Assembly: GCA_900753715.1 (NCBI GenBank)
Contig: CAAEAE010000120.1
Coordinates: 1 to 31,685 of the forward strand
Length of the DNA: 31,685 bases
Reading direction: 5' to 3'
DNA from: an uncultured Roseburia sp.
Lineage (GTDB): Bacteria > Bacillota_A > Clostridia > Lachnospirales > Lachnospiraceae
In this document: one piece after another, positions 8,862-16,952 of the stretch
How positions within the stretch are numbered: the stretch's first letter is position 1
Layout of the letters: every line of letters begins with the position of its first letter
Position numbers and translations under genes: made by a program
Notes under the pieces: model-generated
Database searches by the model: none
What the model saw: only the letters and a program-made list of their open reading frames with translations
What the model was told of the DNA's origin: nothing

Positions 8862-11804
8862 TTATCCATTCAGATTTTTCAGTTCCTTAAACATCTCTCT
8901 GCCGTCTTTTAAGCATTCCTCATTTCCAACGACACACAAATTGCCATCGGAAAGCACTGCCTCTATTAAAGGTTTCAGCGCACGGATATCTGCATCTGTC
9001 GCTCCGATTACCTCGTCTCTCTCCTTTTGAATTTCTTCTTCGGAAAGCCCCTGTAAATAAGCTGTCATGGAACGGGCACCTTTCGCATTCGGATTTAACG
9101 GCGTATCCATAGAACTGATGGTTCCGATAATATATTTCGTCATATCGTGTTCATCTGCCGTAAATGCCTCAAGATAGTCCGGAATATGCTCGTAAACTTC
9201 GTTTGTTTTCTCCAGATTCGGATCTCTGTATGAAACAAAATAGGTGTCTCCGTTGCGCATATAGCCGCTTGAGCATCCATATGCACCGCCCTTTACCCGG
9301 ACATTAATCCACAGATAATCATATCCCATAATAACATTCAGTATCTTAAGTGCTCCCTGATAGCTGTAACCGTGATTCAAGAAATTTCCAGAACGTGCCA
9401 CGTACTGCACCTGGGAAGCATCCATAAATCCTTCGTTTTTCTGGCTAAGTAAAGTCGTCTCTACAATCGTCTCTCCCTTTACCGAAAGTTCCATGCCGCA
9501 ATTCACCTTAAGTGCTGCACAAAGACCGGCAAGTTCCTGTTCTAACGGTGCAAATCCGTCCGCATCACAGGTAACGCTCACAAGCAGACGCTCCGGTACA
9601 AAAATATAACGTACCAGTTCGCTAAGATGGTCAATCAATTCCTGTTTTTTCTCTTCAAAATGCGCTTCATAATCTGCCACTACCTCATAGCATCCGATTC
9701 CTCCGGTCGCATCCTGACAATAGGACGCCTTTGAAAAATAGGACATGGAACGCTTTGCAGCTACAATGTGCCCTGCACTGCTTAATGCCGATTGCAGTCT
9801 GGTCTTCGCCTGTGCCACAATCTCCTGGATGCGCTTTTCATCTGAGATTTTGGAAGTTAAAAGAATCTCTTTGATTAAGTCAAACGCTTCCGGCAGTTTG
9901 TTATCCAACACACGCGTACTGATTTCAAATTTAAACTGTAGTTTATCAGCCGATTTTGTATCCGGATATATCCCTATGCTGCATCCGATTCCTCCGGTCT
10001 TTATATCAATTTCATTGGCAAGATCCGCATAGCTGTAATGCTCTGTATCGACATAGCCAAGTACCACTTTTAACAGTCCCAGATATGGAAGCAGCTCTAC
10101 CGGAATATCCTGCACATCAAACATCAGGGTCAGATAATCGATTCCGCCTGCATACATCTCGTGCCATACCACCGGAACTCCATTCATCTGCAATTTCTGA
10201 TTCAAAAGCGGTGCTGCCTCTTTTTTCATATCTTCCCGCTTTAACATCGGAATTTTTTCCAAATCTTCTCTCGGAGACGGTTCCTCCTGGTACTGCTTTA
10301 AGTGTCTGGTATCCTTCACAAGTGCTGCAATCTGCTCTTTTGTCAGTCCTGCCTTATAGTCGGCAAGCTTTTTCTCGAGTGCCGCATCCTTCTTTGCATT
10401 CAAGCCTTTTTCCGGTTCAATAATTACAATTGTCGCATGGTTATTGGAAAGCAGATACTGACGAATCAGTTTTTCAAAATAGTCCGTCTCTACCTGTTCT
10501 TTTAAGAAACGGAACGTCTCAAGTTCCTCAAGATAAAGGAATGGCTTTGTATCATCATAAAGCCAGCTCTCCATACACTGAATTCCGTATAAAAGTCCCT
10601 TCGGGAACTGTCCGAAATCTGCCTCACGGAAACGGAATTCCAGGCTGTTAATTCCGGCTAACAGAGCTTTTTTATTGATTCCGTTTTTCACCTGTTCCTC
10701 TAATGTCTCGCGGATGACCTTTAAGAAACGCTCTTTTTCGGAAAGGTTCGTATTCTTGGCAATAATGGAAAACGTTGGCTGATAGGAGCCACTGTCATAG
10801 CCACCGACAATATCTTTTCCGATTCCTGCATCAATAAGTGCCTGCTTTAACGGTGCTCCCGGTGCGGAAAGCAGCGCATAATCAAGCACATCGAATGCCT
10901 GGCACAATTCCTTATCCAGAGCGGTTCCGATTACCATATTATAAGAAATATAAGTATTGTCCTCTTCGCTCTCCGTAGAAGAAATGGAATATTTTTTCCG
11001 CACCTCAAGCGGCTTCTCAAAGGCTTTCTGGAAACGGATTGCCGAGTCTAACTCGATTGCCTCATAATGGCTTAAATACTCGCGGTCCATCCAGTCCAGC
11101 TTCTCTGCAATGTCCATATCTCCATATAAATAAATATAGGAATTGCATGGATGATAATATCTGCGATGGAAGTTTAAGTACTGCTCATAGGTCAGTTCCG
11201 GAATATGGTCCGGGTCACCACCGGATTCATTCGCATAGGAGGTATCCGGGAACAGGGAGTTCAAAATTTCACGCTGTAACACCTCATCCGGAGAAGAAAA
11301 TGCCCCTTTCATCTCATTGTATACCACGCCATTGATGGTAATCGGTGCATCTTCTGACTCAAGCTCATAGTGCCAGCCTTCCTGCTTGAAGATTTCCTCA
11401 TATTTATAGATATTCGGATGAAATACCGCATCCATATAAACACTCATAAGGTTCTGAAAATCCTTATCATTGCAGCTTGCAACCGGATACATCGTCTTCT
11501 CCGGGTAAGTCATTGCATTGATAAAGGTATTTAACGAGCCCTTCACCAGTTCTACAAACGGGTCTTTGACCGGATATTTATCCGAACCGCAGAGTACGGT
11601 GTGCTCGATAATATGCGGAACTCCGGTAGAATCCTCCGGCGGAGTGCGGAATCCGATATAAAATACCTTGTTGTCATCATCGTTGGATATCACGGCAATT
11701 CTTGCACCGCTTTTTTTATGACACAAAATGATACCTTCTGAATGAATATCATCAAGAGTTTTTTTGTCTACAATCTCATAAGCTGTCAAATCTGATAATT
11801 TCAT
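8862..11804 (-). CDS. M16C zinc metallopeptidase (presequence-protease/insulinase type)
   Basis: A 980-residue clamshell peptidase likely to degrade short unfolded peptides in the cytoplasm (no signal peptide). The inverted zinc motif HIIEH (H64, E67 as catalytic base, H68) is intact, and the distal ligand Glu164 is visible in VVYNEMKG. Length and the N-terminal pattern GVPHIIEHTVLCGS match the M16C family of mitochondrial/chloroplast presequence proteases and their bacterial homologues. The ATG at 11804 has a TTGGAG ribosome site. It lies 24 bases after the GGDEF regulator gene and 10 before era, so all are probably co-transcribed. Family is secure; substrate is unknown. Confidence 0.94.
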   Translation of the reverse strand: MKLSDLTAYEIVDKKTLDDIHSEGIILCHKKSGARIAVISNDDDNKVFYIGFRTPPEDSTGVPHIIEHTVLCGSDKYPVKDPFVELVKGSLNTFINAMTYPEKTMYPVASCNDKDFQNLMSVYMDAVFHPNIYKYEEIFKQEGWHYELESEDAPITINGVVYNEMKGAFSSPDEVLQREILNSLFPDTSYANESGGDPDHIPELTYEQYLNFHRRYYHPCNSYIYLYGDMDIAEKLDWMDREYLSHYEAIELDSAIRFQKAFEKPLEVRKKYSISSTESEEDNTYISYNMVIGTALDKELCQAFDVLDYALLSAPGAPLKQALIDAGIGKDIVGGYDSGSYQPTFSIIAKNTNLSEKERFLKVIRETLEEQVKNGINKKALLAGINSLEFRFREADFGQFPKGLLYGIQCMESWLYDDTKPFLYLEELETFRFLKEQVETDYFEKLIRQYLLSNNHATIVIIEPEKGLNAKKDAALEKKLADYKAGLTKEQIAALVKDTRHLKQYQEEPSPREDLEKIPMLKREDMKKEAAPLLNQKLQMNGVPVVWHEMYAGGIDYLTLMFDVQDIPVELLPYLGLLKVVLGYVDTEHYSYADLANEIDIKTGGIGCSIGIYPDTKSADKLQFKFEISTRVLDNKLPEAFDLIKEILLTSKISDEKRIQEIVAQAKTRLQSALSSAGHIVAAKRSMSYFSKASYCQDATGGIGCYEVVADYEAHFEEKKQELIDHLSELVRYIFVPERLLVSVTCDADGFAPLEQELAGLCAALKVNCGMELSVKGETIVETTLLSQKNEGFMDASQVQYVARSGNFLNHGYSYQGALKILNVIMGYDYLWINVRVKGGAYGCSSGYMRNGDTYFVSYRDPNLEKTNEVYEHIPDYLEAFTADEHDMTKYIIGTISSMDTPLNPNAKGARSMTAYLQGLSEEEIQKERDEVIGATDADIRALKPLIEAVLSDGNLCVVGNEECLKDGREMFKELKNLNG

Positions 11805-11828
11805 AATTCTGCTCCAATTCTTTGCTTT

Positions 11829-13154
11829 TTATTTTTCTGTTTCTTTCTTATGCTTCTGATACTCCCGCAGCCTTCTCTTCAGTTGTCCCTGTTCAAGCGG
11901 CGCAAATAAAAGGTCGGCTGCCAGTCCCGCTAACACGCTGTTTTTCACCTGTGACATATTGCCTTCATGGCAGACGGCAACAATCGTCATGCTCTTTGCC
12001 CACGGCTGATTTGAAAGAAGTTTCCACATTTCTTCACCATCATCCAAAGTCTCCGATACATCCACATAAATTGCGATGGTCTGCTGCTTTTTCTTCTGAT
12101 AAAGGTCACATAGTTCCTCTATGGAAGAAACACTTTCCACCTGCAAGGGCTGGCGAAAAATGAGCTCTATCGTGCTCAAAAGATTCCTGCATTTCGTCCA
12201 CACCAGAATCGTATGGGAATCCTCAAACGTTATCTGCCCAATTTTGCTGTACTCCGTATAGCAGCTCTTTCCTTTTTCCTTTGAAACATAAAGCGCCTCA
12301 TCCGCCTTTTTAAATAACGGTTCGTACTCAATTCCGCTCTCATCTGAAAATGCCATTCCAATACTTACTGATACACAATCCGGAATGGAAAGATTTTCTT
12401 TTTTGCAGAAAGCATCCACGATGTTCTGTGCTTTCCGGCGGGCTTCTTCCCGGTCTTCGACATTCTTCATGAAAACCATAAATTCATCGCCGCCGATACG
12501 TCCGACAATATCGCTGCCGCCAAACTGCATGGAGATGATTCCTGCAACAACGCTGATGACATGATCACCCACGTCGTGCCCCAGACTGTCATTTACATTT
12601 TTAAAATTATCAATATCTATCATAAGAATGGCATGATTTTCATCCGGATATTCCTCCAAAATCTGTTTTGCCATCTTTTCTGCGGTTGCCTTGTTGAGAA
12701 GCTTTGTCATCTCATCAATTTCTGCTTTTACTTTCAGTTCTTCCTGCTCTTTAAGCATCACATTAAGCCGTCTCTGTGACTCAAGCACGTTATTGATACG
12801 TGAAACCGCAATCTCAGGCTTTATCGGCTTATTTAAGAATTCTCTCGCCCCAAGCCGGAACGCTTCTACCTGTGTCTCATTATCGTCGCTTGTAGTTAAA
12901 ACAACCACCGGAATTCCTGCAAACTTTGGTGACAATGCTCTTCTTCTTAACACCTCAAATCCATCAATTCCCGGCATCACCAAATCAAGCAGTACCAAGT
13001 CAATCTGTGCCTCTCCCCGCTCGACTAATTCAAGACATTCCTCTCCGCTGGTTGCTTCTATCAGTTCAAAGGCGTCTTTGAGTGCCTGCATCAGCACAAC
13101 CCGCTGGAGTTTAGAATCATCCACAATCAACAGAGTTTCTTTCTTTTGTTCCAT
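11829..13154 (-). CDS. Response regulator with GGDEF domain and a second, degenerate receiver domain
   Basis: Probable diguanylate cyclase making c-di-GMP under control of phosphorylation. From 13154 it has 441 residues: a receiver domain (about 7-122) with acidic pair D12/D13, phospho-acceptor D57 in LLDLVMPG, T87 and K109; a linker; a GGDEF domain (about 145-300) with intact GGDEF at 221-225 and MIDIDNFKNVND for metal and GTP binding; then about 130 residues (313-432) that look like a second receiver. In that last domain an Asp remains (D365 in YVDVSETLDDG), but the acidic pair and the conserved Lys are missing. The product-inhibition I-site (RxxD) reads GGSD, so it is absent. The start at 13154 has GGGGAG upstream; an ATG at 13205 lacks one. 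First gene of the peptidase-era-recO operon. Confidence 0.9.
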   Translation of the reverse strand: MEQKKETLLIVDDSKLQRVVLMQALKDAFELIEATSGEECLELVERGEAQIDLVLLDLVMPGIDGFEVLRRRALSPKFAGIPVVVLTTSDDNETQVEAFRLGAREFLNKPIKPEIAVSRINNVLESQRRLNVMLKEQEELKVKAEIDEMTKLLNKATAEKMAKQILEEYPDENHAILMIDIDNFKNVNDSLGHDVGDHVISVVAGIISMQFGGSDIVGRIGGDEFMVFMKNVEDREEARRKAQNIVDAFCKKENLSIPDCVSVSIGMAFSDESGIEYEPLFKKADEALYVSKEKGKSCYTEYSKIGQITFEDSHTILVWTKCRNLLSTIELIFRQPLQVESVSSIEELCDLYQKKKQQTIAIYVDVSETLDDGEEMWKLLSNQPWAKSMTIVAVCHEGNMSQVKNSVLAGLAADLLFAPLEQGQLKRRLREYQKHKKETEK

Positions 13155-13176
13155 TCTATTACTGCTCCCCTTTGTT

Positions 13177-13205
13177 ACTATCGCCTGTTTCTTTTGGAAT
13201 GTCAT
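13177..13205 (-). promoter_or_regulatory. Possible promoter of the GGDEF-peptidase-era-recO operon
   Basis: On the minus strand, ATGACA (13200-13205) and GATAGT (13177-13182) are spaced by 17 bases. It lies just downstream of the cold-shock gene terminator and upstream of the chosen GGDEF start. The hexamers match the sigma-A consensus only partly (5/6 and 4/6). Confidence 0.4.
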
Positions 13206-13226
13206 CTACAGTTGTCTCTATTATGC

Positions 13227-13252
13227 AAAAAGGATGCCCACCCTGGACATCC
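13227..13252 (-). terminator. Intrinsic terminator of the cold-shock gene
   Basis: On the minus strand, GGATGTCC-AGGGT-GGGCATCC forms an eight-pair stem (one G-U pair) followed by TTTTT. It lies 29 bases past the csp stop codon. Confidence 0.85.
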
Positions 13253-13281
13253 TTCTCTCGGTTACTTGTTAGATGTATGAA

Positions 13282-13485
13282 TTATGCAATACGGGATACG
13301 TTTGCTGCCTGAGGTCCTTTTGCTCCCTCAGTTACTTCAAACTGAACTTTCTCCCCATCCTTTAACTCTTTGAATCCGTCCATGTTCAGTGCAGAAAAAT
13401 GTACAAATACGTCGTTTCCCTGCTCATCTGAAATGAATCCATAACCCTTTTTTGCGTTGAACCATTTTACTGTTCCCTGCTGCAT
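13282..13485 (-). CDS. Cold-shock protein (CspA/CspB family)
   Basis: A 67-residue single-stranded nucleic-acid-binding OB fold acting as an RNA chaperone. [19 protein letters not shown] contains RNP1 (KGYGFI, about 13-18), and RNP2 follows as VFVHF (26-30). This is full family length with no extension. The start has TAGGAGGA upstream. A near-consensus promoter and a terminator make it a separate single-gene unit, although mscS just upstream lacks an obvious terminator and may read through. Paralogue identity (cspA, B, C or D) cannot be decided from sequence. Confidence 0.96.
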   Translation of the reverse strand: MQQGTVKWFNAKKGYGFISDEQGNDVFVHFSALNMDGFKELKDGEKVQFEVTEGAKGPQAANVSRIA

Positions 13486-13541
13486 AGCTTTTAAATCCTC
13501 CTAATACATAGATAACGTCTGTTTGTCCTGATGACAAGTCA

Positions 13542-13570
13542 AAATTAGCATATCTTATGTTTTTTGTCAA
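13542..13570 (-). promoter_or_regulatory. Promoter of the cold-shock gene
   Basis: On the minus strand there is a perfect TTGACA (13565-13570), 17 bases, then TAATTT (13542-13547) preceded by TATGC, an extended -10. The leader is about 50 bases, short compared with the long thermosensing leader of E. coli cspA. Confidence 0.7.
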
Positions 13571-13583
13571 TCATTTTTAAAGT

Positions 13584-14480
13584 CTATTGTTTAATCTGCA
13601 CATCAATCTGCTGATATGGGATGGAAATACCGTGTTCATCAAGCGCATACTTGATATTTTCGGTCAGACGCCACTTTGCAGACCAGTAATTTTCGGCCGC
13701 CACCCAGATGCGCACGCCAAGCTCCACCGCAGAGTCTCCGAGGTTATTGACAAACACCACCGGCTCCTCCTCTGCAATTCTTGCTTCATCTTCTTCGGCA
13801 AGTTTTAACAGCACTGCTTTTGCCTCCCGGATATCCGCCTCATAACCGATTCCGACAAGAATATCCACTCTTCTTTTCTCCACATTTGAGACATTTGTAA
13901 TACTGCTGTTGGAAAGGGTTCCGTTTGGAATGACAATCAGTTTGTTGTCCGCTGTGAGCAGTTTTGTGTAAAAAACAGAGATTTCCGTAACCGTTCCCTC
14001 AATTCCACTGCCATTTACCACAATATACTCTCCGACACGGAATGGTTTTAAAATCAAAATCAATACACCGCCAGCAAAATTTGACAGGCTTCCCTGCAGT
14101 GCAAGTCCGATGGCAACGCCCGCAGAGCCTAATACCGCTACTGCCGAGGTCGTGGCAATTCCAAACAGTCCCATGATAATAAAAATTAATATCACATACA
14201 ACCCGTACTTGATAACCGGCGTCACAAACTGTTTGACACCCTCATCCGTGCCCGCCTTGTCCATGGAACGACGCACCATCTTCACGATGGCGCCGATAAT
14301 TTTTCCACCGATAATATAAATGACAATTGCAATGACAACCTGGAGCGCAAAGTTCAGCAAATCCGGAATCAGTCCCTCAAGCCAGCTCCGAATCAGTCCC
14401 GGATTCTTTGCCACCTCGTGCAGTCCTTCCTGCGCTTCATTTACAAATGTTTCGAGTGCCTCTGTAGAATTTTCTGTCAT
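13584..14480 (-). CDS. MscS-family mechanosensitive channel
   Basis: Small-conductance mechanosensitive channel that releases solutes on osmotic downshock. The 298 residues have three membrane segments (about 41-63, 90-108, 112-145). The third is the Gly/Ala-rich pore helix (VAVLGSAGVAIGLALQGSLS), followed by FAGGVLILILKPFRVGEYI. Then come the beta domain (TKLLTADNKLIVIPNGTLSN) and an alpha/beta C-terminus ending IPYQQIDVQ, as in MscS (E. coli 286 residues). The start has AAGGAGGAG upstream. It lies 34 bases after the DUF1015 gene and is the last gene of the leuB-serA operon. The link to serine or branched-chain synthesis is not obvious. Confidence 0.94.
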   Translation of the reverse strand: MTENSTEALETFVNEAQEGLHEVAKNPGLIRSWLEGLIPDLLNFALQVVIAIVIYIIGGKIIGAIVKMVRRSMDKAGTDEGVKQFVTPVIKYGLYVILIFIIMGLFGIATTSAVAVLGSAGVAIGLALQGSLSNFAGGVLILILKPFRVGEYIVVNGSGIEGTVTEISVFYTKLLTADNKLIVIPNGTLSNSSITNVSNVEKRRVDILVGIGYEADIREAKAVLLKLAEEDEARIAEEEPVVFVNNLGDSAVELGVRIWVAAENYWSAKWRLTENIKYALDEHGISIPYQQIDVQIKQ

Positions 14481-14514
14481 ACGGTACGCTCCTCCTTTTA
14501 TCTGTCATTTGTTT

Positions 14515-15762
14515 TTACCGTTCTATTTCGTGGATAAACAATCCGCTGCGCAGTTTCGGCTCAAACCAGGTCGATTTGGGCGGCATAAGCCTTCCCGCAT
14601 CCGCCACGGCAAACAATTCCCCAATAGACGTCGGATACATTGCAAAGGCAACAGCACAGTCATCCGCGCACCGGCGCACCAGTTCGTCTGTTCCGCGGAT
14701 ACCTCCGACAAAATCAATCCGTCCGTCTGTCTTCGGGTCTCCGATGCCGAGCACAGGACCTAACAGCAGATTCTGTAACAGTGACACGTCAAGACTTGCA
14801 ACCGGGTCATCCGCAGGAATATCCTCTGTGTGAACCGCACACCGATACCATTTCCCGTCAAGATACATGGAAAACTCACCTTTTTTTGCCGGGTGCACGT
14901 CCTCACTGCCCTTTATTTCTTCCACGGTAAAGAGTTCTGACACTTTTTTCACAAACTCTTTGATGGAATAACCATTCAAATCCCGTACAACGCGGTTATA
15001 GTCCATAATCATCAGTTCCTCATCCGGGAATAATACGGAAAGGAAATAGTTAAATTCCTCGCTGCCATCGTAATCCGGATGTGTGGCACGGCGTTTTAAG
15101 CCAACCTTCACCGCAGAAGCCGCGCGGTGATGTCCGTCTGCAATATAAATTGCGCCAATTTTTTCAAAAACATCCCGAATTGCCGCAATTTCCGGTTCAC
15201 CGGAAATTACAAATACCCGGTGTCTGATTCCGTCCTCCGAGGTAAAATCATATTCCGCTTCTCCCTCTTTGGTTTTGTTTACGATTTCGCCAATGGCGGT
15301 ATTGGCACGGTATGTCAAAAAAATCGGTCCGGTCTGCGCGCTGCAGCAATCCACATGACGGATACGGTCCTCTTCCTTTTCCGACCGCGTGTTCTCATGT
15401 TTCTTTATCACACCATTCTGATAATCGTCAATGGAAGCACATGCCACGATTCCGGTCTGGACCCTTCTATTCATCGTAAGCTCATACAGATAGTAGCACG
15501 GTTTTTCATCACGGATAAAGGAACCGTCCGCAACCATCCCCCACAAAAGTTCTTTCGCTTTTTGATAAACTTTCTCATCATACATATCCACGGAAATCGG
15601 AAACTGGGTCTCCGCACGGTCAATCCGTAAAAAGGATTCCTTCTGATGCTCCACTTCTGCTGTTGCCTCTTCTCTGTTATAAACATCATAAGGGAGGGCT
15701 GCAATCTGTGCAGCCTTCCCTTTTTCTGGCCGGATGCTTATAAATGGTCTTATATCTGCCAT
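14515..15762 (-). CDS. DUF1015 family protein, linked to serine biosynthesis
   Basis: A 415-residue soluble protein. The N-terminus MADIRPFISIRP...AALPYDVYN, a HENTR motif (122-126) and IADGHHR (207-213) identify DUF1015. Function is not established to my knowledge. It is the gene directly after serC-serA (26 bases after the serA stop), with no phosphoserine phosphatase nearby. The DGHHR motif resembles the ParB/sulfiredoxin-fold signature, a superfamily that includes the SerK/SbnI serine kinases, so a role in phosphoserine/serine interconversion is an attractive inference but unproven. The purine-rich AGGGGG sits only two bases from the ATG, an unusually short spacing; the start is still favoured because homologues begin at this point. 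Confidence 0.88.
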   Translation of the reverse strand: MADIRPFISIRPEKGKAAQIAALPYDVYNREEATAEVEHQKESFLRIDRAETQFPISVDMYDEKVYQKAKELLWGMVADGSFIRDEKPCYYLYELTMNRRVQTGIVACASIDDYQNGVIKKHENTRSEKEEDRIRHVDCCSAQTGPIFLTYRANTAIGEIVNKTKEGEAEYDFTSEDGIRHRVFVISGEPEIAAIRDVFEKIGAIYIADGHHRAASAVKVGLKRRATHPDYDGSEEFNYFLSVLFPDEELMIMDYNRVVRDLNGYSIKEFVKKVSELFTVEEIKGSEDVHPAKKGEFSMYLDGKWYRCAVHTEDIPADDPVASLDVSLLQNLLLGPVLGIGDPKTDGRIDFVGGIRGTDELVRRCADDCAVAFAMYPTSIGELFAVADAGRLMPPKSTWFEPKLRSGLFIHEIER

Positions 15763-15788
15763 ATCCCCCTATAATGCACCTTTCTCTT

Positions 15789-16952
15789 CTATTTTACTTT
15801 CCGTACGCGAAGAACCCCCTCGGTCTTTGCAAGCTTTTCAATGACCTCATCCGTTACCGGCGAGTCCACATCAAGCAGTGCATATGCGTAATCTCCTTTG
15901 GACTTGTTTGCCATTCCTGCGATATTGATGCCATCTTCTCCTAAGATAGTAGTGTAACGGCTGAGCATACCGCTGACATTCCGGTGTAAGATACCGATTC
16001 GTCCGGCAGTTGTGCAGGCTGCCATACTGCAATCCGGGAAGTTCACGGAATGTACGATATTACCGTTCTCCATGTAATCACGGATTTCACGAACTGCCAT
16101 GATGGCGCAGTTGTCCTCAGACTCTGCGGTAGATGCTCCAAGATGTGGTGTCACGATACATCCCTTTGCACCGACAGTGGTCTGGTTCGGGAAATCAGAA
16201 ACATACTTCTTTACTTTTCCGGCTGCAAGTGCCTCCACCATTGCCTCTTCATCTACCAGCAAATCTCTTGCAAAGTTCAAAACAATGGTCGTCGGTTTCA
16301 TCATTGCGATTGCTTCCGCATTAATCATCTTTTTGGTAGAATCCAAAAGCGGCACATGGATGGTGATATAATCACACTCCTTGTAAATATCTTCTACATT
16401 GCTGATATGTTTTACGCTGCGGGACAGATTCCATGCAGCACTGACAGAAATATACGGGTCATATCCGTATACATCCATTCCCATATGAACGGCTGCGTTT
16501 GCAACTAAAACACCGATTGCTCCAAGTCCGATAACACCTAATTTCTTTCCGGCAATTTCGGTTCCGGCAAAATTTTTCTTCTGCTTCTCTGCGGTCTTTG
16601 CAATGTTCTCATCGTTCTGGTTGTCAAGACACCACTCGATACCTCCTACGATATCACGGGACGCATAGAGCATTCCGGCAAATACCAGCTCTTTCACACC
16701 ATTTGCATTGGCGCCCGGTGTGTTGAATACGACGATTCCCTTTTCTGCGCATTTGTCCAGCGGAATATTGTTGACACCGGCTCCGGCTCTTGCAACGGCA
16801 AGCAAATTGTCCGGAAGCTCCATCTCATGCATGGAAGCGCTGCGGACTAACGCTGCATCAGCGTCCTTTAAGTCCTCTACCTTCTGGTAATCCTCTGAAA
16901 AAAGATTCAGTCCAACGGCTGCAATTGGGTTTAAACAGTTATACTGATACAT
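15789..16952 (-). CDS. serA: D-3-phosphoglycerate dehydrogenase
   Basis: Oxidises 3-phosphoglycerate to 3-phosphohydroxypyruvate, the first step of serine synthesis. The 387 residues hold an NAD-binding Rossmann motif GLGAIG (142-147), catalytic Arg229 in NFARDLL, catalytic His270 in TPHLGAST, and a C-terminal ACT domain (about 317-387) that may bind an amino-acid effector. Where 2-hydroxyacid dehydrogenases usually carry a catalytic Glu (VFPxEP), the sequence reads FPNQTT, with Gln. The start codon overlaps the serC stop as TGATG, with GAGGAGGAG upstream, so translation is coupled to serC. The short form lacks the extra domain of the long SerA enzymes. Confidence 0.95.
   Translation of the reverse strand: MYQYNCLNPIAAVGLNLFSEDYQKVEDLKDADAALVRSASMHEMELPDNLLAVARAGAGVNNIPLDKCAEKGIVVFNTPGANANGVKELVFAGMLYASRDIVGGIEWCLDNQNDENIAKTAEKQKKNFAGTEIAGKKLGVIGLGAIGVLVANAAVHMGMDVYGYDPYISVSAAWNLSRSVKHISNVEDIYKECDYITIHVPLLDSTKKMINAEAIAMMKPTTIVLNFARDLLVDEEAMVEALAAGKVKKYVSDFPNQTTVGAKGCIVTPHLGASTAESEDNCAIMAVREIRDYMENGNIVHSVNFPDCSMAACTTAGRIGILHRNVSGMLSRYTTILGEDGINIAGMANKSKGDYAYALLDVDSPVTDEVIEKLAKTEGVLRVRKVK

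Noticed and set aside
13155..13205. Longer start for the GGDEF regulator
   Set aside because: There is no ribosome site at 13205; GGGGAG supports 13154, and receiver domains begin close to that start.
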